From Crocinitomicaceae bacterium (lineage in GTDB: Bacteria > Bacteroidota > Bacteroidia > Flavobacteriales_D > Crocinitomicaceae), in the NCBI GenBank assembly GCA_030727405.1, contig JANRBR010000017.1, forward strand, positions 1-64,000: a DNA stretch of 64,000 nucleotides. The letters are read 5' to 3'. Position 1 is the first letter of the stretch; each line of letters opens with the position of its first letter. The notes beneath the pieces were generated by a model. That model did not search any database and had not been told where the DNA came from. It saw only the letters and a list, made by a program, of their open reading frames with translations. The translations under genes were made by a program, and so were the position numbers. Positions 48,032 through 57,349 of this stretch are shown here, piece by piece.

Positions 48032-49147
48032 ATGAATATTCAAAAGGTTATAATTTCAGGCGGCGGTACAGGTGGACACATCTTTCCTGCCGTGGCCATT
48101 GCGGATGAAATCAAAAGAAGAAATCCGAATGCTGACATTCTGTTTGTTGGTGCATTGGGAAAAATGGAAATGGAAAAGGTTCCTCAAGCTGGATATGAAA
48201 TCATCGGTTTGCCTATTGCTGGTTTTCAGCGTAAATTGACCTTGTCCAATTTTTTATTGCCTTTCAAGATTTTAAAAAGCCTTTGGATGGCAAGAAACGT
48301 TTTGAAAAAGTTTAAACCAGAATTGGTGATTGGAGTAGGTGGATACGCGAGTGGACCAACCTTGAAAATGGCTAATTTATCGCAAATACCAACACTCATT
48401 CAAGAACAGAATTCCTTTCCCGGAAAAACGAACCAATTGCTGGCAAAAAAAGCTGCAAAAATTTGTACAGCGTATCATGGAATGGAGCAATTTTTTCCCT
48501 CGGAAAAAATAGTAGAAACAGGTAATCCTGTTCGGAATTTGGTAAGGAAACAATCCGAATTACGCGACGAAGCACATTCCTTTTTTCAATTGGATGCATC
48601 CAAAAAAACCATCTTAATCATCGGTGGAAGTTTGGGGGCGCGCACGCTGAATGAAAGCGTGTTGAACCACGTTTCCCTCATACAATCTTCCAATGTTCAA
48701 GTGATATGGCAGTGCGGCAAGAACTACCTGAATCAAATAGAAAATCAAGCATTGGAACAATGGAAGCCAAACATCCAGTTTCATGCATTCATTCAGCGGA
48801 TGGACCTCGCATATGCAGCAGCAGACCTAATTGTTTCTCGCGCTGGGGCACTATCTGTTTCTGAATTAACATTAATAGGTAAACCCTGTATTCTGGTTCC
48901 GTCTCCCAATGTTGCTGAGGACCATCAAACCAAAAATGCGCTATCCTTGGTGAAACAGGACGCAGCCATTCTCATTAAAGATGCTACGTCAAAAGAAATG
49001 CTCATTCCAGCAGCAATCGAACTTTTAAGCGATTCAAATAAGTGTTTGATTTTAAGTGAAGCGATTAAAAAATTAGCAAAACCAAATGCCTGCATTGACA
49101 TTGTCGATGTGTGCGAATCAATAATAGAGGCAAATGCAACAGTTTGA
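48032..49147 (+). CDS. murG: Lipid II synthase MurG
   Basis: MurG transfers GlcNAc to lipid I at the inner face of the membrane. The 371 residues contain GGGTGGHIFPAVAIADE, the second-site VGVGGYASGPTLKMA and EQNSFPGKTNQLLAKKA, and the C-terminal donor-binding region SRAGALSVSELTLIGKP with PNVAEDHQTKNAL. It overlaps murC by 14 nt. Confidence 0.97.
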   Translation: MNIQKVIISGGGTGGHIFPAVAIADEIKRRNPNADILFVGALGKMEMEKVPQAGYEIIGLPIAGFQRKLTLSNFLLPFKILKSLWMARNVLKKFKPELVIGVGGYASGPTLKMANLSQIPTLIQEQNSFPGKTNQLLAKKAAKICTAYHGMEQFFPSEKIVETGNPVRNLVRKQSELRDEAHSFFQLDASKKTILIIGGSLGARTLNESVLNHVSLIQSSNVQVIWQCGKNYLNQIENQALEQWKPNIQFHAFIQRMDLAYAAADLIVSRAGALSVSELTLIGKPCILVPSPNVAEDHQTKNALSLVKQDAAILIKDATSKEMLIPAAIELLSDSNKCLILSEAIKKLAKPNACIDIVDVCESIIEANATV

Positions 49148-50510
49148 TCGATACAAGCGTGTATATTTTATTGGAATTGGTGGGATTGGAATGTCTGCAT
49201 TGGCGCGTTATTTTAAGCTTCAAGGGTTATTAGTTGGGGGTTACGACAAAACGCCCTCGCCCTTAACGAAGGAATTAGAGAAGGAAGGTTGCGACATTCA
49301 TTATGATGACCTTGGAGACAAAATCCCATCCGACTATACAGATTCTTCGAATACCTTGGTGGTTTATACGCCTGCGATTAAGCAGCTAGACGAATTAACC
49401 TATTTTAAAGTAAATAAATTCACCTTGCTTAAACGGGCAGAGGTGCTTGGAATGCTTACCCGTCAATCCAAAGGGCTATGCGTTGCCGGCACACATGGAA
49501 AAACCACAACTAGTTCCATGCTGGCTTTTTTATTGGACCAGTCCTCGTGGAAATGCAATGCTTTTTTAGGTGGTATTGCCACAAATTTTCAGTCCAATTT
49601 AGTACTAAACAAAGGCAGTGAATATACGGTCATTGAGGCCGATGAGTTTGATCGCTCTTTTTTGCACTTGTCACCTTACGCTTCCATTATTACCGCCGCA
49701 GATCCGGATCATTTAGATATTTACGGGACAGCTGAACAATTCAAAGAAGGATTTCGTCAATTCGCGATGAAACTAGATCCAAATGGGATTTGTTTGCAAA
49801 AAGAGGGCTTGAATTTACAGTCCTTGGGCAAAACATTTACCTATGCAGTAGATTCTGAAACAGCGGATTATGCAGTCACGAATTTTTCCTGGTTAGATGG
49901 ATTCTTATGTGGAGATGTTCGTTTGAAAAACACCTGGTGGAAGGAAGTAAAATTTGGCTTGCCAGGTATTCATAACGCAGAGAATGCATTGGCTTGCATC
50001 GGCTTGCTTTACGAATTAGGAATGGAGGAAAAAACCATCCGGGAAGGACTAAAAAATTTCAGGGGAGTGAAGCGTAGATTCGAGTACATTATTCGAACGG
50101 AAAAATTAGTGTATGTCGATGATTACGCACATCATCCAGAAGAAATAAAAGCACTGGTTAGCTCCATTCGCTTACTATATCCAGGAAAGAAAATCACAGG
50201 AATATTTCAACCACACTTATTTTCACGAACAAAGGATTTTGCCGATGATTTTGCAAAAGAACTTTCAGCATTAGATGAATTAATCCTGTTGCCCATTTAT
50301 CCCGCAAGAGAAGAACCCATTCACGGTGTTTCCAGCGAGTGGTTGCTTTCGAAATGTAAAAACGAGGTAAAATCCATTAAAAAACCAAGTGAATTATTGC
50401 CTTTCCTGAGTTCTTTTGAACAGGGAGTGCTTTTGACCATTGGGGCAGGAGACATTGACCGCTTGGTTCAGCCGATGAAAGAACTGTTAACGATAAATTT
50501 AGCTGATTGA
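49134..50510 (+). CDS. murC: UDP-MurNAc:L-alanine ligase MurC
   Basis: MurC adds the first amino acid of the stem peptide. The 458-residue protein begins RVYFIGIGGIGMSALARYF, has the P-loop CVAGTHGKTTTSSML, then EADEFDRSFLHLSP, DPDHLDIYG and VYVDDYAHHPEEIKA. The C-terminal FQPHLFSRTKDFADDF is typical. It starts inside murG and ends 1 nt before ftsQ. Confidence 0.97.
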   Translation: MQQFDRYKRVYFIGIGGIGMSALARYFKLQGLLVGGYDKTPSPLTKELEKEGCDIHYDDLGDKIPSDYTDSSNTLVVYTPAIKQLDELTYFKVNKFTLLKRAEVLGMLTRQSKGLCVAGTHGKTTTSSMLAFLLDQSSWKCNAFLGGIATNFQSNLVLNKGSEYTVIEADEFDRSFLHLSPYASIITAADPDHLDIYGTAEQFKEGFRQFAMKLDPNGICLQKEGLNLQSLGKTFTYAVDSETADYAVTNFSWLDGFLCGDVRLKNTWWKEVKFGLPGIHNAENALACIGLLYELGMEEKTIREGLKNFRGVKRRFEYIIRTEKLVYVDDYAHHPEEIKALVSSIRLLYPGKKITGIFQPHLFSRTKDFADDFAKELSALDELILLPIYPAREEPIHGVSSEWLLSKCKNEVKSIKKPSELLPFLSSFEQGVLLTIGAGDIDRLVQPMKELLTINLAD

Positions 50511-50511
50511 C

Positions 50512-51309
50512 ATGAAAAAATGGATGAAATATGTCTTGTGGATTTTGGTTGCGGCAGGGGTCGTGGCCATTTTGGTTTTCGCCAATAAAGAGGAGCAAAA
50601 TAAAAAATACACGAAACCGGAAGTTTCCATTCATGTGGATGGCGATTCGTTCTTAACAGAGCCAGAGCTGATTGATCGACTGAATTTTCATGGATTGATT
50701 GAACAGCAACAAGCCATTGGTAAATTGAACATTCGAAAAATTGAATACCTCATCTCACACATGCCCGAAGTAAAACATGTGAAGGTTTTTAAACGCATCG
50801 GAAACAAATGGGACATTCAATTGGAACTTAGAAAACCCATCGCGCGGATCTTCAATAAATTCGGACAAAGTTTTTACTTAGATCAAGATGGATTTTTAAT
50901 AAACCGTTCTAGCCTACACACCTCACGAGTACTCGTTTTTTCAGGTAACATTAAAGACCGATTTGAGCCTAATTCCATCTTTAAAATTATTAACAACGAT
51001 TCCTTGAAAAGTATTCGAAATTTAGATGATATCTATCGAATTTCAAATTATGTTTGTAATGATCCAATATTGCATAAAATGATTGGTCAAGTTTACCGTG
51101 AAAACAACGGTGATTTTGTACTAATTCCGATTGTAGGCGATCAAAAAATCATTCTAGGAACAGCTCAGTCAGATGCGGTCGTGAAAGATAAATTTGAACG
51201 TCTATTGGATTTTTACAAAGAAGCCATGCCATTTGAGGGATGGAATAAGTATAGCGAAATAAGTGTAAAGTATGAAGGACAAATCGTTTGTAGAAAAAGA
51301 GCCAACTAA
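50512..51309 (+). CDS. ftsQ: FtsQ-like division protein
   Basis: A 265-residue bitopic inner-membrane protein between murC and ftsA. It has a short cytoplasmic tail, one membrane span (YVLWILVAAGVVAILVFANK, about 7-26), and a periplasmic POTRA/FtsQ region (VSIHVDGDSFLTEPELIDRL, IEYLISHMPEVKHVKVFKRI). The C-terminal beta domain includes FGQSFYLDQDGFLI. FtsQ recruits FtsL/FtsB. Its 3' end overlaps ftsA by 38 nt, a fairly long overlap. Confidence 0.88.
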   Translation: MKKWMKYVLWILVAAGVVAILVFANKEEQNKKYTKPEVSIHVDGDSFLTEPELIDRLNFHGLIEQQQAIGKLNIRKIEYLISHMPEVKHVKVFKRIGNKWDIQLELRKPIARIFNKFGQSFYLDQDGFLINRSSLHTSRVLVFSGNIKDRFEPNSIFKIINNDSLKSIRNLDDIYRISNYVCNDPILHKMIGQVYRENNGDFVLIPIVGDQKIILGTAQSDAVVKDKFERLLDFYKEAMPFEGWNKYSEISVKYEGQIVCRKRAN

Positions 51310-52621
51310 TGAAGTGAAACGCAGCAAGATTGTTGTTGGACTCGATATCGGGACTACAAAAATCGCTTGTTTTGTTGGGTGCAAAAATGAACACAATAAA
51401 ATTGAAATCATTGCGATGGGCAAAAGTGAATCCCTCGGAGTGATGCGCGGTGTGGTTTCTAACATCGAACGAACGGTTCAGTCTATATCAAATGCTGTTG
51501 AATTGACGCAAGCGTCAGTGGAGGGTGATTTGAAAATTAACAATGTCAACGTTGGAATTGCAGGTCAGCACATAAGCAGCATGCAACACCGAGGAATGTA
51601 CACGCGTCGCGATGCGCAAGGTGAAATCACGCAAATCGACATCGATGCTTTTGTAGACGACATGTATCAATTAGTGATGACTCCAGGAGAGGAAATCATT
51701 ACGGTCATCCCACAGGAATACATCGTGGACAACGAACCTGAAATCAAAGATCCAATTGGTATGGGTGGTGTTCGTTTGGAGGCAAATTTCCACATCATTA
51801 CAGGGCAAGTAAACAACATTAAAAACATCAAGCGTTGCATCGATCGATCGGGCTTGAAAGTAAAAGAAATCATCCTAGAACCAATCGCGTCTGCAGAGGC
51901 GGTTTTAAGTGATGAAGAAAAAGAAGCAGGTGTGGTTTTGGTGGACATCGGCGGTGGAACTACGGATGTGGCCATTTTCCAAGATGGACTCATTCGTCAT
52001 ACTTCCGTTATTCCTTTTGGTGGAAATGTTATCACGGACGACATCAAAGAAGGTTGTCGCATCATGCATCGCCATGCCGAATCATTGAAGGTGCGTTTTG
52101 GAAGCGCATTAGCATCAGAAAGCAAGGAAAACGAAGTGGTTTGCATCCCTGGACTACGCGGTCGCGAACCAAAAGAAATTACATTGAAGAATTTGGCAAG
52201 CATCATTCAGGCACGAATGGAAGAAATCATCGAATTGGTAAATTTCGAAATTAAATCTTCTGGTTATTCCAATAAGTTGATTGGTGGAATCGTTGTGACA
52301 GGTGGTGGTGCGCAATTGAAACATTTGACGCAATTGTTTGAATACATGACCGGAATGGATACGCGCATTGGTTACCCAACGGAACATTTAGCAAACACAA
52401 ATGATTTGGATAAATTGGCAAGTCCAATGTATTCAACCGGAATTGGGCTCGTATTAAAAGGCTTCGAAGCAGCGGAAAAATCTGGTTTGGATTTTGTTCC
52501 TAAACAAGAAGAGCTAAAAACAACGCAAAAAGCAAGAACACATTCAAATCCGAAAAGAGACGATGGATTCTTCAAGAAAATAAGACAATCAGTAGGGGAA
52601 TTTTTTGATGATAAAGATTAA
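51272..52621 (+). CDS. ftsA: Cell division protein FtsA
   Basis: FtsA is the actin-like protein that tethers FtsZ to the membrane. The 449 residues include the phosphate-1 motif VVGLDIGTTKIACFVG, the 1C domain with AGQHISSMQHRG, phosphate-2 VLVDIGGGTTDVAIF and the adenosine motif GGIVVTGGGAQLKHL. The end (KKIRQSVGEFFDDKD) is an amphipathic helix, fitting membrane attachment. The start ATG lies in the end of ftsQ; the first conserved block begins about 20 residues later, so the N-terminus is less certain. Confidence 0.95.
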   Translation: MKDKSFVEKEPTNEVKRSKIVVGLDIGTTKIACFVGCKNEHNKIEIIAMGKSESLGVMRGVVSNIERTVQSISNAVELTQASVEGDLKINNVNVGIAGQHISSMQHRGMYTRRDAQGEITQIDIDAFVDDMYQLVMTPGEEIITVIPQEYIVDNEPEIKDPIGMGGVRLEANFHIITGQVNNIKNIKRCIDRSGLKVKEIILEPIASAEAVLSDEEKEAGVVLVDIGGGTTDVAIFQDGLIRHTSVIPFGGNVITDDIKEGCRIMHRHAESLKVRFGSALASESKENEVVCIPGLRGREPKEITLKNLASIIQARMEEIIELVNFEIKSSGYSNKLIGGIVVTGGGAQLKHLTQLFEYMTGMDTRIGYPTEHLANTNDLDKLASPMYSTGIGLVLKGFEAAEKSGLDFVPKQEELKTTQKARTHSNPKRDDGFFKKIRQSVGEFFDDKD

Positions 52622-52629
52622 AAGAAAAA

Positions 52630-54399
52630 ATGATGGATATGGAATTTGATTTACCAAAAATGGGAGCGGCAGCGGAAAGTAACGCAAACTCAATCATCAA
52701 AGTAATTGGTGTTGGAGGTGGAGGTTCAAACGCAGTGAATCACATGTTTTTACAAGGAATTGTAGGCGTGGATTTCATTGTGTGTAACACGGACCGACAG
52801 GCATTGGATATTTCTCCTGTCCCACATAAAATTCAGTTAGGTCCAAACTTAACAGAAGGAAGAGGCGCAGGGATGATTCCAGAAATGGGAATGAATGCAG
52901 CCATTGAAAATATTGAAGAAATTCGCGAGATCCTCTCCAAAAATACCAAAATGGTGTTTGTAACAGCAGGAATGGGCGGTGGTACCGGAACTGGTGCAGC
53001 ACCGGTGATTGCTCAAGTTGCGAAAGACCTTGGGATTTTAACGGTAGGTATTGTAACCGTTCCGTTTAATTTCGAAGGAAGAAAACGACGTCAACAAGCG
53101 CAAGAAGGTTTGGATAAAATGCGTCAAAACGTAGATACCTTATTAATTATCAATAACGAACGTTTACGTGAGTTTGGTAAAGACATGTCTCTATCAAGTG
53201 CCTTCTCTCATGCAGACAACGTATTGACTGTTGCTGCGAAAGGCATTGCGGAAGTAATTTCTGTTACGGGAACTATTAACGTTGATTTCAATGATGTAAA
53301 TACCGTGCTTCGCAACAGTGGTCAGGCAATTATGGGAAGTGCAATTGCAGAAGGTGAAGACCGTGCAATTGTGGCTGTGAAAGAAGCGCTTACTTCGCCA
53401 TTATTGAACGACAACGACATCAACGGTGCAAGCTATGTCTTATTAAACATTACCTATGGCGAGAAAGAAGTCATGATGGATGAAATCACTGAAATCACTG
53501 ACTACATTCAAGATGCGGCTGGTGCTACTGCTGATGTCATCTGGGGACATGGTTATGACGCAAATTTAGGTGATAAGCTATGCATTACCTTGATTGCAAC
53601 AGGATTCTCTTCTTCCCCGATTACGGGTTTTGAGAAAGCTCCAGAGCGCAAGATCGTCGCACTGGAGGATGAGAACAAAAAAGAGATTTTAAATCCTTTG
53701 GAGTCTCCGGTACAACATACAACGATCCAAACGGAATCTGTACAAGAACCCTTTTTAAAAGCGGATGAGCCGGTGGTAAATGAGGTTTCATATACATCGC
53801 CAAGCGCTGCAGTAAATGTGCTTGAATCCCCAATCATGGAAACGACACGTTTTGAGTTGGAAGAACCAATGGTGAATGAAGTAGTTACTTACCAACTTGA
53901 AGAGGAACAAGCACCAGTAGCTGAAATGCCAACTTTTGAAGTGGAGCCTACTTTGAATCATGTTGAAGAGGAAAACGCCTTTACATGGGATGTTATGGAC
54001 GTTACTTCAAACGATGTTGAGGAAGAAATCGTTTATCAAGCACCGGTTCAACCAGTAGCGCAAGTGAACGAACCTCAAACCATTGTTCGTCACATGTTGG
54101 AAGATGATGTAGAAGAACGCATGAGCATCGAACCTGCTAAACGTATCCTTTCTCCTGAAGAACAACAAAGAAAAGCACAAGAACGTGTTTCTCGCATTCA
54201 AGAATATACTGCCAAATTGAAAAAAGCAGAAGGTATTTTAGAATTTGAAAATGAACCAGCTTTCGTTCGACGAAACATTGCGATTCAACAAACGACACCA
54301 AGCAATGAAGAACGTTTTTCTCGCTTTGGTTTGTCGCAAGATGAAGATGGACGAGTGGAACTAAGAAGCAATAATTTCTTACACGATAACGTAGACTAA
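52630..54399 (+). CDS. ftsZ: Cell division protein FtsZ
   Basis: FtsZ is the tubulin-like GTPase of the Z-ring. The GTPase core covers about residues 20-335: VIGVGGGGSNAVNHM, the tubulin signature GGGTGTG at 116-122, NFEGRKRRQQAQEG and NVDFNDVNTV. The protein is 589 residues, far longer than the ~380 of E. coli, because of a Glu/Val/Pro-rich linker (about 340-540) with two copies of the motif EP(V/M)VNEV. The C-terminal part (EFENEPAFVRRNIAI, then SRFGLSQDEDGRVELRSNN) likely binds FtsA and partners. Its TAA overlaps the yqeY ATG by one base. Confidence 0.97.
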   Translation: MMDMEFDLPKMGAAAESNANSIIKVIGVGGGGSNAVNHMFLQGIVGVDFIVCNTDRQALDISPVPHKIQLGPNLTEGRGAGMIPEMGMNAAIENIEEIREILSKNTKMVFVTAGMGGGTGTGAAPVIAQVAKDLGILTVGIVTVPFNFEGRKRRQQAQEGLDKMRQNVDTLLIINNERLREFGKDMSLSSAFSHADNVLTVAAKGIAEVISVTGTINVDFNDVNTVLRNSGQAIMGSAIAEGEDRAIVAVKEALTSPLLNDNDINGASYVLLNITYGEKEVMMDEITEITDYIQDAAGATADVIWGHGYDANLGDKLCITLIATGFSSSPITGFEKAPERKIVALEDENKKEILNPLESPVQHTTIQTESVQEPFLKADEPVVNEVSYTSPSAAVNVLESPIMETTRFELEEPMVNEVVTYQLEEEQAPVAEMPTFEVEPTLNHVEEENAFTWDVMDVTSNDVEEEIVYQAPVQPVAQVNEPQTIVRHMLEDDVEERMSIEPAKRILSPEEQQRKAQERVSRIQEYTAKLKKAEGILEFENEPAFVRRNIAIQQTTPSNEERFSRFGLSQDEDGRVELRSNNFLHDNVD

Positions 54400-54845
54400 T
54401 GGGATTTACTGAATTGATCAATGAGGATATCAAAAAGGCAATGCTGGCGAGAGAAAAAGAAAAGCTAGCAGCTTTGAGGGATATTAAGTCTAAACTCTTA
54501 TTAGAAGCAACTTCTGGTAATGGTGAAGTCAGTGAAGAAGCGGCCATTAAAATCTGCATGAAATTACATAAACAACGCATGGAAACCTATGAGTTGTATG
54601 TTGCTCAAAATCGCCAAGATCTTGCGGATGATGAATTGTTTCAAGCTAAAGTGATTGAGGCGTACATGCCAAAAATGATGAGTGAGGACGAAGTTCGAGC
54701 TTCTGTTGCTGCTGCTATCGAATCTTTGGGGGCTACAGGTCCACAGGACATGGGTAAAGTAATGGGCGTGTTGAGCGGAAAATTAGCAGGAAAAGCTGAT
54801 GGTAAATTAATCGCAACGTTGGTGAAAGAAATGTTAGCCAATTAA
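54399..54845 (+). CDS. GatB/YqeY-domain protein
   Basis: A 148-residue helical protein of the YqeY family, which shares a tRNA-binding-type domain with GatB. It starts MGFTELINEDIKKAMLAREKEKL and shows EAYMPKMMSEDEVRA and GPQDMGKVMGVLSGKLAGKADG, all typical. The cellular role is not well defined. It overlaps the ftsZ stop by one base and is followed by a terminator, making it the last gene of the dcw transcription unit. Confidence 0.92.
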   Translation: MGFTELINEDIKKAMLAREKEKLAALRDIKSKLLLEATSGNGEVSEEAAIKICMKLHKQRMETYELYVAQNRQDLADDELFQAKVIEAYMPKMMSEDEVRASVAAAIESLGATGPQDMGKVMGVLSGKLAGKADGKLIATLVKEMLAN

Positions 54846-54868
54846 TGATAACAAACAACAAACAATGG

Positions 54869-54893
54869 AAAACGCATCTTTTGGTGCGTTTTT
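54869..54893 (+). terminator. Terminator of the dcw cluster
   Basis: AAAACGCATC (54869-54878) pairs with GGTGCGTTTT (54883-54892) around a TTTT loop, followed by T-rich sequence. It separates yqeY from the methionine-salvage genes. Confidence 0.85.
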
Positions 54894-54917
54894 CTTCGTT
54901 TAGGAAAGAACATAAAA

Positions 54918-55499
54918 ATGAAAGTTAAGTTAGCAGAAACAATTCGGGCATACCACCAAAAAGGGTGGTCTCCTGCTACTTCGACCAATTATTCATTTAT
55001 CGAAAATGATCAAATTTGGGTTTCTCGCTCCGGTGTGGATAAATCCGAATTTTCAGAGAATGATTTTATCCCCATAGACAATGCGGGCAAGGTTCAAGTT
55101 CCTTTCGAGGGAATAAAACCGTCGGATGAAACCATGATTCACGTGCTGATTTACCATTTGTTCCCTGAGGCCAAAGTCATCCTTCATAGTCATTCCAAAA
55201 ATCCGGTGTTGATTTCAATGAAACACAAAGCGCATTTTATGGTTCAAAACTATGAAGTGCAAAAAGGATTTTCGGGAATTCAAACACATGATTGCCAAGT
55301 TCAAATTCCTATTTTTGATAACGCACAAGATATGCGCTATTTTGAGGATGTCCTGACGGAACGAAAATCAGAAATCAAACAACATTGTTTCATCATTCGC
55401 CAGCACGGAACCTATGCATGGGGTGAAAACCTTTTTGCCGCTAAAAGGCATTTGGAAACCCTTGATTATTTATGTGAATGCGAATTAGCTCAAGTGTAA
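54918..55499 (+). CDS. mtnB: Methylthioribulose-1-phosphate dehydratase
   Basis: MtnB dehydrates 5-methylthioribulose-1-phosphate in the methionine salvage pathway. The 193-residue class II aldolase-fold protein has GWSPATSTNYSF, the zinc ligands in ILHSHSKNPV, and the third histidine in RQHGTYAWGENLFAAKRHLE. It is the first gene of mtnB-mtnD-mtnC; its stop overlaps the mtnD ATG by one base. Confidence 0.95.
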   Translation: MKVKLAETIRAYHQKGWSPATSTNYSFIENDQIWVSRSGVDKSEFSENDFIPIDNAGKVQVPFEGIKPSDETMIHVLIYHLFPEAKVILHSHSKNPVLISMKHKAHFMVQNYEVQKGFSGIQTHDCQVQIPIFDNAQDMRYFEDVLTERKSEIKQHCFIIRQHGTYAWGENLFAAKRHLETLDYLCECELAQV

Positions 55500-56044
55500 T
55501 GGCCATATTATCGATACCCAATCTTGACATTCAAATGACAGACCCGAAACAGATTCGGGACTTTATGAACCAACGGGGAATTTTCTTTGATCAATGGCAT
55601 TGTCCTGTCGAGTTTGACGATACTGCTAGTACCCAGGAAATCCTGGACGCTTATGATGCGGACCTAGATCCATTCATGAAAAAAGGCGGATATCTTACTG
55701 CAGATGTCATTTCAATCAATGCATTGACTGAAAATTATGCTGCCATTCGCGCGAAATTCTTAGCTGAACACACGCATTCTGAGGATGAAATTCGTTTTTT
55801 TGTCGATGGAAAAGGCTTGTTTTGGTTTCATTTGGATGAGGAAGAAGTGTTTAATTTGCTTTGTGAACGTGGAGACTTGATCTCAGTGCCTGCCGGAACC
55901 AAGCATTGGTTCGATGCTGGTGAAACAAATCCATTCGTTAAAGCGATTCGTATTTTTATTGATATGTCAGGCTGGGTACCAAACTATACGGAATCAGGAA
56001 AAGAAACAGAATTTATAGATTTTAATTTCCCCAATCGTGGATAA
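55499..56044 (+). CDS. mtnD: Acireductone dioxygenase
   Basis: MtnD (ARD) oxidises the acireductone to the ketoacid precursor of methionine. The 181-residue cupin has metal ligands in HTHSEDEIRFFVDG (His, His, Glu) and GTKHWFDAG (His). The ATG at 55499 is chosen because it overlaps the mtnB stop (TAATG); a longer frame begins inside mtnB. It overlaps mtnC by 8 nt. Confidence 0.96.
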   Translation: MAILSIPNLDIQMTDPKQIRDFMNQRGIFFDQWHCPVEFDDTASTQEILDAYDADLDPFMKKGGYLTADVISINALTENYAAIRAKFLAEHTHSEDEIRFFVDGKGLFWFHLDEEEVFNLLCERGDLISVPAGTKHWFDAGETNPFVKAIRIFIDMSGWVPNYTESGKETEFIDFNFPNRG

Positions 56045-56720
56045 ACAAATTAAGTATATTTTAAGTGATATTGAAGGGACGACTTCCTCCATTTCTTTTG
56101 TCGTAGACGAATTATTTCCTTATTTCCGTGCGCACATACAAGAGCTGCCAAAAATGGCTCAGGTAAGCGAGGTAAAGGAATCCTTTGCGCAAGTCATTCA
56201 ATTGGTAAAAGAGGAAGAAGGCAAAAGCATTACCACTACCGAAGAGGTAATTGCCTATTTGGATCAATGGAGTCGAGAAGATCGTAAAGTAACGCCGTTA
56301 AAAACACTTCAAGGATTTGTTTGGAAGAGAGCGTATGAGGAAGGAGCGATCAAAGGACATGTCTACGATGACGTTCCTACATGCCTTAATAAATGGCGAA
56401 CCCTTGGACTTAAGATTGGCATCTTTTCCTCAGGTTCCATTCACGCACAAAAATTATTGTTCCAGCACAGTTGTTACGGGGATTTAAGTAAGCACTTATC
56501 CAATTACTTCGATACAAAAACTGGAACAAAACGCGATGCGTCCACATATAAACTCATTGCGGAAATCCTTGACCTAGAACCAAAGCAAATTCTCTTTTTG
56601 TCGGATATAAAAGAGGAATTAATGGCCGCTGATGAAATAGGTTTCCTAACCATGCAATTGGTTCGACCTGGTACAACGGCTTCGTGGAAGAATAACGTAG
56701 AAAGCTTCAATGAAATTTGA
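56037..56720 (+). CDS. mtnC: Acireductone synthase (enolase-phosphatase E1)
   Basis: MtnC, a HAD-family enzyme, enolises and dephosphorylates 2,3-diketo-5-methylthiopentyl-1-phosphate. The 227 residues include LSDIEGTTSSISFV (HAD motif I), GHVYDDVPTCLNKW, IFSSGSIHAQKLLF (motif II), and LFLSDIKEELMAADEIGF (motif IV). The start is GTG, overlapping mtnD. mtnA and mtnK are not in the window. A terminator follows. Confidence 0.96.
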   Translation: MDKQIKYILSDIEGTTSSISFVVDELFPYFRAHIQELPKMAQVSEVKESFAQVIQLVKEEEGKSITTTEEVIAYLDQWSREDRKVTPLKTLQGFVWKRAYEEGAIKGHVYDDVPTCLNKWRTLGLKIGIFSSGSIHAQKLLFQHSCYGDLSKHLSNYFDTKTGTKRDASTYKLIAEILDLEPKQILFLSDIKEELMAADEIGFLTMQLVRPGTTASWKNNVESFNEI

Positions 56721-56749
56721 ATTCTCCGATTTCCTGAATGGATATAACT

Positions 56750-56780
56750 AAAAAAGCCGATCGTTTGATCGGCTTTTTTT
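56750..56780. terminator. Bidirectional terminator between mtnC and the DUF1573 gene
   Basis: AAAAAAGCCGATC pairs with GATCGGCTTTTTT around a GTTT loop (56763-56766). A/T runs on both sides allow it to end the convergent transcripts from either direction. Confidence 0.93.
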
Positions 56781-56800
56781 ATGATAAGAGTTGAGTATTC

Positions 56801-57244
56801 TTAGTTGTTTGTTGGTGCGCCTGCGTTGTTTACAGGTGTTCCTACTTCTGGAGCTGGACCAACTTCACCTTTAATGCGAATCACTTTATTCGGCTCGTTG
56901 ATAGCGTTTGAAGTGATCGTCACGTTTTTATTGATTGGACCCGGACGGTTTGTATCGTATTTCACACGAATTGTTCCTTTTGCTCCTGGTGCAATTGGTT
57001 CTTTCGGCCATTCAGGAACGGTACATCCACATGATCCTTTCGCGTTCGAAATGATTAAAGGTTCGTCACCTGTGTTTTTGAATTCAAATGTACAAAGTGG
57101 GTCACCACCGTATTTAATGTTTCCATAATCGTGTGTTTCCTTGCTGAATTCGATTTTAGCACCTTTTTCAATTTGTGCATTCAACGTGTTCATTCCCAAT
57201 ACTGCGATGAACATGATTCCAAAAGATAAAAATAGTTTTTTCAT
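56801..57244 (-). CDS. DUF1573-domain exported protein
   Basis: A 147-residue protein with signal peptide (MKKLFLSFGIMFIAVLGM, cleavage near LNAQ). The DUF1573 beta-sandwich follows: HDYGNIKYGG, FEFKNTGDEPLIISNAKGSC, GCTVPEWPKEPIAPG, and IRVKYDTNRPGPINKNVTI. These domains are common in Bacteroidetes exported proteins, with no firm function. The tail is Ala/Pro/Asn-rich. The ATG is preferred over a TTG two codons upstream. It stands alone between a terminator and a -7 box. Confidence 0.9.
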   Translation of the reverse strand: MKKLFLSFGIMFIAVLGMNTLNAQIEKGAKIEFSKETHDYGNIKYGGDPLCTFEFKNTGDEPLIISNAKGSCGCTVPEWPKEPIAPGAKGTIRVKYDTNRPGPINKNVTITSNAINEPNKVIRIKGEVGPAPEVGTPVNNAGAPTNN

Positions 57245-57264
57245 AGTCAATTAATTTTATGAAT

Positions 57265-57272
57265 CAAACTTA
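57265..57272 (-). promoter_or_regulatory. Candidate -7 box of the DUF1573 gene
   Basis: On the minus strand TAAGTTTG matches TAnnTTTG about 20 nt upstream of the ATG. A -33 TTTG is not evident. Confidence 0.45.
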
Positions 57273-57349
57273 CGCAGGATTCGAACAACTCATTTTTATT
57301 TAACTAAATGTTAACAGAATGAATTCTCCCTATGATTCTTTTATAAGTG

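Noticed and set aside
51272-51309. The 38-nt ftsQ-ftsA overlap as a sign of frameshift
   Set aside because: Both proteins look complete, and overlaps are common in this cluster; the true ftsA start may simply be slightly downstream.
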